Shown here in pieces: positions 12,291 to 25,071 of a stretch of DNA of 64,000 nucleotides. The stretch comes from Liolophura sinensis (Eukaryota; Mollusca; Polyplacophora; Chitonida; Chitonidae): positions 92,745,805-92,809,804 of the forward strand of contig NC_088295.1 in assembly GCF_032854445.1 (NCBI RefSeq), read 5' to 3'. Both the position numbers and the translations under genes were made by a program. Every line of letters begins with the position of its first letter. Position 1 is the first letter of the stretch. The notes under the pieces are model-generated. The model was not told the DNA's origin and made no database searches. It worked only from the letters and a program-made list of their open reading frames with translations.

Positions 12291-15210
12291 ACAATCACAA
12301 TTAAAAGCAATTTTATACTTTTCACTATTCTTTTTTCAAAAGTACACTAGGCCACAATAATTTCACTACACTATGGGAATTTTTTTCTGTTAAAATTTTC
12401 AACTCTCAGCGTGACAACTTCTCAAATATGGCCAATTGGTTTGAGCTGAAATTTAATCGGCTGATAGAACACATCGCTGGAAATAAAGTTTGAAGACAGA
12501 ATTTTTTTATCTCAAAAACTATGTGCCTATTTGCATAATTGTCAAGTGATCTAAAGGTTTTGAATTTAAGCATCAAAAGTACTTTTCCTAGTGTAGTTTG
12601 AGCTTCTGATCAAGAAACTGTGATAATGTTTTTCTTATAAATCTGTCTTATATAGTTTTGCAATAAATTACAAGCAAACAAACGAGGGGCACAAAATTGC
12701 AAATATTTAGCAGTGTACTGACAGAATACTGCTGGTGTTTAAGGAATGAAACTTATATGACATGGAAGTTCCATCTCTGGTCTACATAATGGTCATTTCC
12801 AAACTGATCTGGCTGTGAAAGTGCCGGCGCTAAAACAACTCAAATTCAGTACTTATCTTAAATTTTGTGTAATTTTACTTTTATGTTTACTAATTTTTAT
12901 TCCTATGCTACAAAACTGTGATGTTCAGCTGTAATTGATTTTTGTAATAGAGTTTGTAAGTATATGTAGTTTTGTCTGCATATCAAAAGCCTAGATTTAC
13001 TTCTTTTCTGTATTATATAGTTTTTTGTATGTTACAATTAAAAATGGGAAAAATGTGTATTTGTTGAGGGTCACCTGACCGCAAGCTATTGCTGCTATGA
13101 AGCTGGAAGTTAGCCACAGACAAGACCTAAATATGGCCTACTTTGAGCTGAAGGTGCAGTTTGGATTATAAATGCAAAACATATAGTGGCCCAAAGTTAG
13201 CAAAATGGCTCATTCAGAATATACTTTGTAAGGCGCATATGACTGAAAAACGTATGTAGATTTCTGCTGCACTCGCTAGTATCTGAACAGCTCAAGCGTG
13301 ACGAACACTGCACTGTACAGACACAGAAGATGCAGGCTGTTTGTGAATTAAGACATCTTCAAAGTTGTAAGACTGCATGCAGATCTAGTTTTACTGTTTT
13401 CTTTTACACAACTCTCAGTTTGTTTCATTTTCCTTTCTTGATGAAAACTAACTCTTGCTTAAAAATTTATTCATCAGCAATGTTTGCTTCTGAAATTGAT
13501 TACAAATAGTGTAGGCATACTCAACATCAATTTTTGAACTTGTGGATTAAAAAGATAATTACTTTTACACTTGAACAAGTCAGTTTTTGAGGGAATTCTT
13601 CTATTACCTAACATGCTTAACTTCAAGTAATTTTATACCTTACACAATGTAAAAAACTAATAAAATTAATTTCACTTTCTGGTTCATTTCACCTTCACCT
13701 AAAAAGTGAGATACTTGTTGTGATGACTTAAAGAACATTAAATCCTTGAGTGAAGTTTACTTTCACAAATCTGTCACTTCAGCATAAAGGACTGTGGTGA
13801 TGTAATACTGGGCTACCAACTGTAGTCTAAATGATACGGTTGCGTATTAACATGGGGTTAAAGTTTCCTCATTTGGCAATTTGGCGTAAACAGATTTGGG
13901 GATAAAATACTCCTCTAACTTACTGCATTACCTTAAGAGATCACTGTTACATGGTTACAGCCTTAGCACATGGCTAAAACTGTGAATATAAAACTTTGAG
14001 CACAGGGTGACATCTCGATATACTGTAATTTTTGAACATTTTCGCATGTTTACAAGGCGTTTATTCAAGCATATTCTGAAGGCATTATTCTGGGTAGAGT
14101 CAATCTATATTATGCTTTTTGTAAAACCCTGAAACTGGTCAATCCAACTGATGTAGCTTTGTCTCCACAATCAAATTAAAAATGTGGATAAATTGCACCA
14201 CAAGTTATTCTGTTATATGCGAAAAGTTAAGGAATTAGGGTAGTGCATGTTTTTGATACCTGTATGATTTGTATAATGCTTGCTGTTTGCTGACTGCCAC
14301 TAAAGGAGCTAGGACGGGAGAAGTCTCCAGCAAGGCTAACTGCTCCTCTGGTGGTGGATTACCTGCACAAACAAGACAGGTGTAGGCATTGCACAAGCCT
14401 ACCTGACAATCTAATTAGTTTAAACCTGAATATGGTCAATCTTCAAAGACATTACCCCAGACTGTGAGCCCTCTTTTCCCATTACCTTATTAACAATAAA
14501 TCAGCGATACCTTTACTAGTATTTCTGTTTAATTTCCTCCCCTTCCTCTATGAATTCGCCATATGTGATGCCATTATTGGACATTGCTGTTATCAGTACT
14601 GTGTACCTGATAACAATGTATTAAGGGAACACGGAGTAGTAGAGGTCAACAAAGGCTGCATGGCTGCATCCCAATGACATCAGTGCTTCATACATGTATG
14701 ACACCCTAAGGCTGTGGCACTCTTATACAATGTTACCTCATCTTATAAAATCATACATGCACTACTATCCACAGCACTTAAGAACTGCCGGTCTGATTAA
14801 ACTGTCAGGCATGTCGTGAAATATGCAATTTTTGTGAACGTTGGAAGGACAGGATTGAGTTGTTGAAAATGCCTCAATGATTGTCTCCATGCCAGCAGAA
14901 GGCAGGATAACTGCTCATTACCCATAGATCAAGAAATAATTTGTAAGCTGTGCCTTGTCTCTTTGTAGCTGTTCATTACAATTTCTTGTGCTCAGATGAA
15001 CTGACTTACAGTATCGAACCCTTCATCAAATCAAAATAATAATAAAAACTAGAACTGCATGCAGTTATACGTCCCCAAGTGGTCTGTACACACAGCTTTT
15101 AGCATCCACTCTAAAACTTTCCACTTTCTCCACCACATACCTTTCAAATCTATCAGTTCTATGCTCTTTTGAAGAGATCCCATGTGTGTCTAATACTGTG
15201 AAGCACTTAA

Positions 15211-15281
15211 TTTTCGAGTGGAACTAATTTTCACGGATTTTGCTGTCAATAAGTTACCGTGAAAATTAATTCCTGCGAAAA
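15211..15281. repeat. inverted repeat / hairpin, MITE-like
   Basis: GAACTAATTTTCACGG (15221-15236) pairs with CCGTGAAAATTAATTC (15257-15272) with one mismatch. Pairing extends outward through TTTTCG and CGAAAA. The loop is about 20 bases. AATTTTC/GAAAATT hairpins of this kind are common in small non-autonomous DNA transposons; no flanking duplication was established. Confidence 0.6.
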
Positions 15282-17188
15282 AATATCTAATATTGAATCA
15301 TACTAGTATACTACAGGTAGTAGTAATAATGAAATGAAATCTATGCCATGGTGACTGAAGTTGTGCCAAGAAAGCCTGACGGGTCAGCTAAATTTTTTAA
15401 CCGCAGGGAAGGGAAATTATGGTTTAAATATCTACAAACTTTGGTGCTAAGGATTGGCGGGTATAAAACAAAGTGGGAGTTTATTCGTCTTTAGTTTGAT
15501 CAATCTTCGCTATGCCCGCAAAGTGAAAGGAAAGTAGATACCAGCATGTGCTGGCTTCTGATGAATGTGGCTCTGATGTTCGCTATCCCATTGGCTGTGT
15601 CTCTCCTGTGCACCAATGAGTGAGCTTCTAACAAACTGTGAAGTGTGTACAACAACACAATGGCCATTTGACAACTATGACAATGTTTGCGCTTTCTGAC
15701 CTGCTACAGAGGACGATTAAAACTGAAAACAATGCAAAACTTACTGTGTTGCTTCATAAAGAATGAGTGACTGGCGCCGATAATGGTAAATGCATATGTT
15801 TTGCGTTGAACTGCTCACCTTGCTAGGTGTTTGAAAGTACTCATCAATGATTGGAAAAGAGGTGACACCTGTCTGAGTACTGTTCACGATAGGGGCAAAA
15901 GTAATCTTCTCATATAGTGATAATCCATCCCCCATTGTTTTAATCTGTGATCCAGATCACGAGGATAGGCGACACCGCAGGAAACAAAGGAGGATTAAAG
16001 CCACCCATAATGATACCTGTTTGATGTGTCCGAATAATTTCAGCCATATTATATCTTGGACAATTTTAAGATCTGTATTTCAGTATTCTCTTAATTCCCA
16101 AGAACATATTTTTGGAGAAAATCCGTGAAAATAAATTTTAGCGAATAATAAGTACTTTATAGTATGAGCACAGACATAATACATATTAGACAATAAGCTC
16201 TCAGAACGAGTGAATTGCATGTAACTTGACATTCTGATCACAAATGTGGTCTTATTTTTTCCCTGCAAGATGTATTTATGTCCCAAATTGCCATCAAAAA
16301 TTGAAAATTGCAATTTCCCCCCATATTTGTACGTCACGTGACAGAAAAATTAAAACAGCTGTAAAGTTCAAAATTGATGAGTGGAAGGTATTATATATGT
16401 ACTATATGTATTCTGAAAATCTGTGAGCCATCTTAATAAATACAGGATGTACAGGGCTTCACAATTTGACAAAAGGCCGATTTACTATATTTTGGCACAT
16501 ATACTATATCTATTCGTGACTGGGATGAATATAGAAGTATTGTAAGTATGCCACCCGACATAGTTTGATGTCCTGATCACCAATCTGGTCTTAATTTTTA
16601 TCTGTGATGTATATTTTTACAGAAGGTTAAGCTTTTCTACAGCTCCAGTATACTGGGCACTCATTTATGGATTGAAATAACCTTCTGTTGCTTAAACATA
16701 CCTCAGATTAGGAGACTGAAAAAAAACTCAAACTTTAATCCATCTATGAGAGCCCATTATACAGGAGCATGAAAAAAAAAAGCTTACCCAGACACCAACA
16801 CCGACACTCCCTCCCCCACTCCCTTTCACAAAACCTCTCCTTACACCGTACAGATGAGCTAAAAAGGAGTCATCATTTGCAATGTTAATCACAATAAAGG
16901 GAACTACTTGAAATGTGTCAAGAACAATATCTAATCATTGCTTATATGAAACATTTTTTTTCATATTATTATACTCTATTTCAGAATTAAAGAACATTTA
17001 AAGAAGTGTTAAAAATACAGGAAATGAAAAAAAGATAATTGTTTAGAGGTATAGATGTGAGAAAGCAAGTAAAGGTGCAAAAACTATACATCACAGGTGA
17101 GAATGGCTGAAGAGTGGTCATGTTGCACATATTAAGTGATCAGAGTAGAACTATTATGTTCTCTCCACACGGAGCTCTGCTAGAAGCT

Positions 17189-17257
17189 GCTAATTGGACT
17201 GTCCCTGTAGGGGGTTGCATAGTAGTGAGTGGGTGATGGCCCAGCCTCCTATATAAG
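17189..17257 (+). promoter_or_regulatory. candidate TATA promoter
   Basis: TATATAAG lies at 17250-17257, with an inverted CCAAT box (ATTGG, about 17191-17195) some 55 bp upstream. The surrounding 17160-17540 block is GC-richer and of higher complexity than the AT-rich flanks. A start site near 17280 is predicted by the usual 25-30 bp spacing. A GTAAGTA donor follows at 17543. The downstream gene is not proven; the nearest plus-strand gene that starts right after a splice acceptor is the prohormone-like gene at 38243. Confidence 0.45.
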
Positions 17258-17279
17258 CTAGCGTCACCAGTTCGGAGGG

Positions 17280-17542
17280 CAAGGAGAAAGGCTAACTTGG
17301 CAAAGCGCTTCTGGGCCATCCCTTAGATCATTGCAGGGCCAAACGCTATAAGAGCTGTTTGCTTGTGAGTGCCAGGCAGATGGACCAGTCCGATTATTAG
17401 CAGTGGATATCCCTCGGTGGCGGCTGACAGGCAGAACAAAACCGCACCTGTATGCTGGGCACTTGTACAGCCACTGGCACCTCCAGCTCTCTCAGCTACG
17501 CTCAACACCATCCCGCAAGGCGGACAAACTTCATACACTAAA
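17280..17542 (+). other. candidate non-coding first exon
   Basis: The segment runs from the predicted start site of the TATA promoter to AA|GTAAGTAC at 17543, a near-perfect 5' splice site. It has no ATG-initiated frame with recognisable homology, so it would be 5' untranslated. Linking it to the coding exon at 38241 would imply a 20.7-kb intron carrying most of the minisatellites of the left half. This is inference. Confidence 0.35.
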
Positions 17543-18003
17543 GTAAGTACCTGTTTTACCTGCTGTATTATTATGTGGGACATTTCCACAAATCAAGACG
17601 TGGGAATTAGAGAAACATGCCTCAGATAATGTGACTCAATAATAATGCACTTAAATGAGAAAAAATTACTGTGGTAATAGTTAAACACATTCCATGTTGG
17701 AAATGGCTTACATGCCTAAAGGAAGAATTTGTAACAATTTTCAAATGAGCAATTTCACTTTATGGTCATGTTTAACTGACCATAAAAGCCAACCATCTGG
17801 CATGCATGTTTTTCTAAAAGAGTCTTTTTTTTTTGCAGGTAAAGAATTTTTTTTTTTCATTACTTTACGTTTCACAAGAGAGTTTCAGAATATATCAATT
17901 ACTACATTTAGATGAGGCATTTGGAATATACTTCCAGTAGTTACATGAGCAAGATGGCTTGAAAATGTATCACTAGTTATTTCATGAACATATTCAGAGG
18001 ACA

Positions 18004-18023
18004 ATATATATATATATATATAT
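18004..18023. repeat. (TA)n microsatellite
   Basis: About ten TA dinucleotides, immediately before the minisatellite cluster. Confidence 0.9.
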
Positions 18024-18059
18024 CACATCTTCTTACATGACCATTTACACGCACACAAG

Positions 18060-18330
18060 ATATCCCCTCTTGGTCCATGACCGATTAATACAATGTCACC
18101 TCTGGTTACATAACCGATTCATAGGATATCACCCCTGATAACATTACTGATTCATAGGATATCACCTATGGTTACATGACCGATTCATAGGATATCACCT
18201 ATGGTTACATGACCGATTCATAGGATATCACCCCTGATAACATAACCGATTCATAGGATATCACCTATGGTTACATGACCGATTCATAGGATATCACTTA
18301 TGGTTACATGACCGATTCATAGGATTTCAT
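18060..18330. repeat. minisatellite, 33-bp unit, about 8 copies
   Basis: The unit contains CCGATTCATAGGATATCACC followed by a TATGGTTACATGA or CTGATAACATAA half. It is the first of three related arrays in 18.06-19.35 kb. Confidence 0.9.
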
Positions 18331-18570
18331 GTCTTGTTACATGACCAGACATCATGTCTTGTTACATGACCAGGCATCATGTCTTGTTACATGACTGGAC
18401 ATCATGTTTGATTACATGACCAGATATCATGTTTTGTTACATGACCGAACATCATGTCTTGTTACATGACCGGACATCATGTCTCGTTGCATGGCTGGAC
18501 ATCATGTCTTGTTACATGACCGGATATCATGTCTTGTTACATGACCAGACATCATGTCTTGTTACATGGC
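18331..18570. repeat. minisatellite, 25-bp unit, about 9 copies
   Basis: Unit ACATCATGTCTTGTTACATG plus a short ACCGG/ACCAG joint. The TTACATGACC element is shared with the preceding 33-bp unit, so the second array probably grew from a variant of the first. 18571-18879 holds scattered single copies in unique DNA. Confidence 0.9.
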
Positions 18571-18879
18571 CAATTGGGAGCGAATCCTGCCCAAGGTGTG
18601 TAGTCTGTTGCTTATTCCTGCCTTAGCAATGATGTTTAGTGGAAAAACTAGTAACACAGTACTCATCCATTGCGAGGGAACAGTGGTCTATTTGGCATCG
18701 TCACTCTTTAGTAAGAAAAGGTACCCCGGTCAAAAGATATTACCTCCCGTTATGTGACCAATTCAGAGGGTAACATCTTGTTATATGACTGATTTAGAGG
18801 ATATTGTTACACGACCATGCAATTCAAGGATCTCGTCTCATGTTACACAACCATTTCGTAGGATATCATCTCTAGCTAT

Positions 18880-19350
18880 ATGACAACGATGCAGAGAATA
18901 TCAACCCTAGATGCAACATTGATACAGACAGACAAAAGAGGATTTCACCCCTAGAGGGAACATTGATGCAGACAGACAAAAGAGGATTTCACCCCTAGAT
19001 GCAACATTGATACAGATAGACGTAAGAGGATTTCACCCCTAGATGCAACATTGATGAAGGCAGATAAAAGAGGATATCACCCCTAGAGGGAACATTGATA
19101 TGGACAGACAAAAGAGGATTTCACCCCAAAATGCAACACTGATACAGACAGACAAAAGAGGATTTCACCCCTAGATGCAACATTGATTCAGACACACAAA
19201 AGAGGATATCACCCCTAGATGCAACATTGATACAGACAGACAAAAGAGGATTTTACCCCTAGAGGCAACATTGATACAGACAGACAAAAGAGGATATCAC
19301 CCCTAGATGCAACACTGATACAGATAGACATAAGAGGATATCAATTTTGG
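18880..19350. repeat. minisatellite, 44-bp unit, about 10 copies
   Basis: The unit includes GATTTCACCCCTAGATGCAA and ACAGACAGACAAAAGAG. The GGATATCACCCCT block links it to the 33-bp array at 18060. Confidence 0.9.
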
Positions 19351-20398
19351 TTTCATGAAGGATTCTTGTAATCATTTTTATCTGTTCTCAGTCACTAATA
19401 TGTAACTAGTGCCTTTAAAAAATTATTTCAGCATTCACCATCCAACTTTTTACTTTGACCTTTAGCTAGCTTCAGCCTAAAGATGCGTTCAACATCAGTT
19501 TACTCGTAAAGACATTTTTCAGAATAGTTCTCCTGGAAACTGGTTGAGTACTAATTAAGAAGATATATTTATTGTGACATACACATGTTGCTTAAAACAA
19601 AAATATTTATTTCTCTAATGGAATTTGTCAGAAAATCTCTTTTCTCTGCTATTAACCCCTTGAACACATAAGTGATTTATTCCAAGAAAAATAAACCAAG
19701 GGACTCCCCAAAATACTTTAGCCATGGATTTGTAGAAGTGTCACATACCCAATAAATCTTTGACGGCAGGCCTGTGTCTGGTTATATTAAGGAGTAACTG
19801 GTCAGAGTCAGAATACAATATTCAGCTTAAGTGTATACATATTGGTTTTTGCATGAAGACTTACACGGCTGTATACACAACCTAACATATATGCAGACTT
19901 CCAAACAAGCCTTGGCCATGTTGATGTTGTAATGATGCCCAAGTTTGTAGTCATTTTGGAAATAAATGAAACTGATAACAGTTAATTATTGCCACATACC
20001 GGGGTCTCTTACATGTAAAATGCTGTGAACCTGTTTCTACAGGTATATAATCTACTACGACAACATCAAGTATCATGTCTGTATACACTCATGTGGATAA
20101 TTCCAGACAGATATTCAGGTAATTATTGCACCTATTAACTTGCACGGCCTGGCAGACAAACTGCAGGTAGCTTGGTGAACACCAGATGATGAGCTCAGAC
20201 TAGCCACATCAGGCTACAATACATTATTAAGGTGAGTCTGTACACCTGGCGGGCACATCTGGTCTGTGGGAGCTTCAGTCACACCACAATAGTACAACAC
20301 TACAGACATTCTTTCACAATCACAATACAAGTGTACATCTACCAAGGTTACTATACCAGACACTATATGGACACCTGGACAATGAATACCAGTCAACA
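19351..20398. other. non-coding, unclassified
   Basis: AT-rich, with no exon, SINE or tandem repeat recognised. Confidence 0.55.
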
Positions 20399-20918
20399 CA
20401 GTGAATACAGACAAGAGGCCAAGAATGTGGGCATCAGTCACTGACACTTCACTAATAAACACACCACGGTGAATACAGACAGGAGGCCAAGAATGTGGGC
20501 ATCAGTCACTGACACTTCACTAATAAACACACCACGGTGAATACAGACAGGAGGACAAGAATGTGGGCATCAGTCACTGACACTTCACTAATAAACACAC
20601 CACAGTGAATACAGACAGGAGGCCAAGAATGTGGGCATCAGTCACTGACACTTCACTAATAAACACACCACGGTGAATACAGACAGGAGGACAAGAATGT
20701 GGGCATCAGTCACTGACACTTCACTAATAAACACACCACGGTGAATACAGACAGGAGGCCAAGAATGTGGGCATCAGTCACTGACACTTCACTAATAAAC
20801 ACACCACGGTGAATACAGACAGGAGGCCAAGAATGTGGGCATCAGTCACTGACACTTCACTAATAAACACACCATGGTATATACAGATAAGAGGCCAAGA
20901 ATGTGGGCATCAGTCATT
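20399..20918. repeat. minisatellite, 68-bp unit, about 7.5 copies
   Basis: The unit contains GAATACAGACAGGAGGCCAA and CACTAATAAACACACCAC. Copies are nearly identical (variants GGCC/GGAC and ACGG/ACAG), so the array is recent. 68 is not a multiple of three and no long frame survives. Confidence 0.95.
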
Positions 20919-21721
20919 CAATACAAGCCAATTCGTTCATTAAGGACAAGAAACTATACTTGCTGGTGTTTACAAGGTGTTTAGTCAGAGTTGAACTGTA
21001 CTTGCTGGTGTTTACAAGGTGTTTCCAATAGCGGAAACTTTATTGACTTAGGACAAAACAATGACCATGATTGACAGGTATGCAGGTCAGTGGTATGCTC
21101 AGATACTTACACACTTTGGAAAAGGACAATATACAGAGAATATTCCTTGTTAATGTTTTTTGTTTATGAGCCTGTGTGAGAATGGCTTCCTAATACTTCT
21201 TCATCCACTATTTACTTGCCATACAGTTTAAGCCACTTAAAACGCTCGTCGATGTCACTCGATTTATTTATTTATTTGATATGATGTTTTACACTGATGT
21301 CACTTGACAAACATTTGACAAGTTTCTATGTTTAAATTACTTTATAGGTCTTTAGAATTTTCTTGAACTGTTTAGGAAGCTGACTCCAAGAGCAAGAAAC
21401 ATGTTTGTAATTAGCTGAAAAGTTTACGTTCACCTGTGTAACTTAATATCCACACAATTCATTTAGATGTCACTTATTCCAATGCTGGATGCCACATCTG
21501 GCTGCCTAGAGCATCCCTTACTTCACCCAACACAAGAAGCCATTCTTGTGTCTGGTAGACAAAACTGTCACAACTACCGTACTGTAGACTACATTCACAC
21601 AGTCTTTTACCTCCAATGTAATCAGATATGGCATAATTTAAAAACAATCATTAATTTAAGATTGTGAGATAAAAACTGGCTTAATCCAATCCAAATACTT
21701 TATTTCATGATGTTTTATAAA
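20919..21721. other. non-coding with a possible SINE tail
   Basis: An imperfect duplication of TTGCTGGTGTTTACAAGGTG occurs at about 20960 and 21003. 21260-21298 resembles the reversed 3' tail of the window's first SINE family (ATTTATTTATTTG then a TGTTTTACA block), at low confidence. No gene was recognised. Confidence 0.45.
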
Positions 21722-22784
21722 CTGTACCATACATCATATTCTAATCTAAACAGGATTCTGATGCTTAGTAAAGAGTGTTTCAACCAACTGTACCATACAT
21801 CATATTCTAATCTAAACAGGATTCTTATACTTAGTAAAGAGTGTTTCAACCAACTGTACCATACATCATATTCTAATCTAAACAGGATTCTTATACTTAG
21901 TAAAGAGTGTTTCAACCAACTGTACCATACATCATATTCTAATCTAAACAGGATTCTTATACTTAGTAAAGAGTGTTTCAACCAACTGTACCATACATCA
22001 TATTCTAATCTAAACAGGATTCTGATACTTAGTAAAGAGAGCTTCAACCAACTGTACCATACATCATATTCTAATCTAAACAGGATTCTGATACTTAGTA
22101 AAGAGTGTTTCAACCAACTGTACCATACATCATATTCTAATCTAAACAGGATTCTGATACTTAGTAAAGAGTGTTTCAACCAACTGTACCATACATCATA
22201 TTCTAATCTAAACAGGATTCTGATACTTAGTAAAGAGTGTTTCAACCAACTGTACCATACATCATATTCTAATCTAAACAGGATGCTGATACTTAGTAAA
22301 GAGTGTTTCAACCAACTGTACCATACATCATATTCTAATCTAAACAGGATTCTGATACTTAGTAAAGAGTGCTTCAACCAACTGTACCATACATCATATT
22401 CTAATCTAAACAGGATTCTTATACTTAGTAAAGAGTGTTTCAACCAACTGTACCATACATCATATTCTAATCTAAACAGGATTCTGATACTTAGTAAAGA
22501 GTGCTTCAACCAACTGTACCATACATCATATTCTAATCTAAACAGGATTCTGATACTTAGTAAAGAGTGTTTCAACCAACTGTACCATACATCATATTCT
22601 AATCTAAACAGGATGCTGATACTTAGTAAAGAGTGTTTCAACCAACTGTACCATACATCATATTCTAATCTAAACAGGATTCTGATACTTAGTAAAGAGT
22701 GCTTCAACCAACTGTACCATACATCATATTCTAATCTAAACAGGATTCTGATACTTAGTAAAGAGTGCTTCAACCAACTGTACC
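21722..22784. repeat. minisatellite, 66-bp unit, 16 copies
   Basis: Exactly 16 copies of a 66-bp unit that starts CTGTACCATACATCATATTC and ends GTTTCAACCAA. They differ at a handful of sites (GATTCTTATAC/GATTCTGATAC/GATGCTGATAC; GTGTTT/GTGCTT/GAGCTT). Because 66 is divisible by three, one frame on each strand stays open across the whole array, giving apparent 371- and 445-codon proteins. I read these as artefacts: there is no start context, splice structure or domain. Confidence 0.95.
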
Positions 22785-22980
22785 TATGTCCTTGCCCAGG
22801 ACTCGGCATGCATCTGCACTGAGGACTGGCTAAAGTTTTTGCACCATGCAGCAAAGACATCAAATGGCTATTTATCCTTATGTTCTGCATTGATCTCTGT
22901 TTGAATTTCAATGCAGGGTACAAATAAATGATGAATCTAGCTGTGTGGATTACATTTGATTCATGTGGGGGAACCAGGAT

Positions 22981-23226
22981 GAACCTAGACACACCAGGGT
23001 GTACATAGACACACCAGGGTGAACATATACACACCAGGGTGAACATAGACACACCAGGTTAAACATAGACACACCAGGGTGAACACAGACACACCAGGGT
23101 GAACACAGACACACCAGGGTGAACATAGACACACCAAAGTGAACATAGACACACCAGGGTGAACATAGACACACCAGGGTAAACATAGACACACCAGGGA
23201 GAACATAGACACACCGGGGTGAACAT
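22981..23226. repeat. minisatellite, 20-bp unit, 12 copies
   Basis: Unit GAACATAGACACACCAGGGT with single-base variants (GAACACAGAC, AAAGT, GGTTA). Copies are very homogeneous. Confidence 0.95.
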
Positions 23227-24415
23227 TAGCAAAATTACACTTCTGTGTCTTTATGTAAGACTGACAATAGGACAGGAAGATCCCAAAGTATATCAACTGG
23301 AGAAAGATATGAAAAAGGTAGATGTCACGACATATGATATCTGAAGGTCAGGGATACCATCTCCCATTTACACAGACCGAGGAGCTAACACTGAAACCGT
23401 CTCCAGGTGCATCTATCCATCAGGTAATTAACTTCACCAACCTCATAACCTTTATACACACAAAACATCTGACATCACAGGCTTATCACAGGTATGCCTC
23501 AGGATCAACCTTCTCTTAACTTCACAATGAATGCCCTTATACCATTCCACAGGCTGATGACACACCATTGTTGATTCCTAGAAAGGATTGTCGGTATCCA
23601 CTGTAAAGCATGCACACATGAAGACATCTCTCATCTCTCTGGGATATTATGAAGTAAGTCTCCCTGTATTGAGCCTAGTATCCGGCATCACTTTCTCTCC
23701 ATGCCCTACTTCTGTTTTGCCTCACATTGTTAATGACACACAAGTCTCTCCACAATGAAATGGGTTTCATTAGCACCAGGCTTGAATTCCACCCTAGTTA
23801 TTACCACTCGTGTGTGTAAAAACCGTTTTGTCAAAGTACCAATACCATGTGGTGAAGAGATCTGTGGAGCTATTAAGTCATATGTTGACAGCCAGAGGAA
23901 AGGTCAAGTAATTCTCTACTCTATACAAGGAACATGTCATCTTTGTAATACACAAGTAGTGTAACTTGAAAGAAATCATTTTTGGGTAGCTAAAAGTCCA
24001 TTTCTGGCAGATGAATGGTTCAAGTCTGGCTCTGGAAGCTAAAAGACATACATGTAGGTGTTAGATCAGTCATTAATATAAGACTTGACTGTGACATACA
24101 CAATGCCATCTTTTTTATCAGCTGTATATGTGCGAAACCTGGAAATCACAACCTGCTATTTTCAGTTGGTTGCGATTAGAAACAGAAACATACCAGAAAT
24201 CTGATCAACTCAGCTCTAGTTTAACTCAAAAATACTTCATTGATCCCCATACAAGATACCGAATTTGGATTCCCAGTGTGAAACTGTATGCGTTCCATTC
24301 TCTTCATACTGCTGAAACATTAATTTCAGTGCCAAGAAAAGGCAACCAAAACTTTGATGGAAACAGCTGCAGTTTTAATAGGAATCATTATAATTCACCC
24401 TACTCCAAAGCTGAG
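23227..24415. other. non-coding, unclassified
   Basis: Open stretches up to 70 codons occur (for example 23755-23964) but have no domain, signal peptide or splice context. The 24150-24250 segment is weakly similar to 24640-24660 and 24760-24830, suggesting older duplication around the next array. Confidence 0.5.
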
Positions 24416-24610
24416 AATGAAATATGGAATTCTGTGAGAAACAGAATAACTCAGAATGAAATATGGAATTCTGTGAGAAACAGAATAACTCGGAATGAAA
24501 TATGGAATTCTGTGAGAAAAAGAATAACTCAGAATGAAATATTGCATTCTGTGAGAAACAGAATAACTGAGAATGAAATATGGAATTCTGTGAGAAACAG
24601 AATAACTACT
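24416..24610. repeat. minisatellite, 39-bp unit, 5 copies
   Basis: Unit AATGAAATATGGAATTCTGT followed by GAGAAACAGAATAACTCAG. The 39-bp period keeps frames open on both strands; I do not regard them as coding. Confidence 0.9.
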
Positions 24611-25071
24611 ATTCACACTATTCAAAACATAGAAACCAGAAATCTGATGGAACCAGTTCAAGTTTAAAGAGCCCTGCATGTAGTTCACCTCTGTGTCAAC
24701 CTGCATACAAATTATGAAAGCATTATCTGAAATGTGATGACTTCTACTGCCATTCTGTTACTAAAACTTGTTATTTCAAGCTGGTTGCTATAAAAGATTT
24801 GATCAAAACAGCTCAGATTAAATAATGTACGAACTTATGTGTCAATCTGAACATACTAACTAAAATTAGTCAATATTTATCTGGAGCTCTTTGACTTCCA
24901 TTGTGACCACACTGTTAACACTGGCTATTTCCAGTCTGTCATAATTGCAACAAGAAATAACCACATGATCCCTTCTCCATCATTTTCCGATGGGATAACA
25001 AAACAATGAAGTTGAGATCTAGTAACTATTAAACATTTGAAGTCATCCTGTCTACTGATTAAAAATCCCAG

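Larger units (their letters stand above)
11739..17180. other. long non-coding tract, mostly decayed repeats
   Basis: No coding exon was recognised. 11860-13100 is AT-rich, with dispersed-repeat copy 2 at 12085-12290. 14280-14560 is of higher complexity and may be conserved non-coding DNA (inference only). 15211-15281 is an inverted repeat. 16780-16830 is pyrimidine-rich. Confidence 0.5.

Noticed and set aside
20399-20918. CRISPR-like regular repeat (also at 18880-19350 and 47381-47930)
   Set aside because: The copies are contiguous, with no unique spacers between repeats, and the genome is eukaryotic; these are minisatellites.
21707-23052. 371- and 445-codon frames on opposite strands
   Set aside because: By-product of the 66-bp repeat (22 codons per unit).
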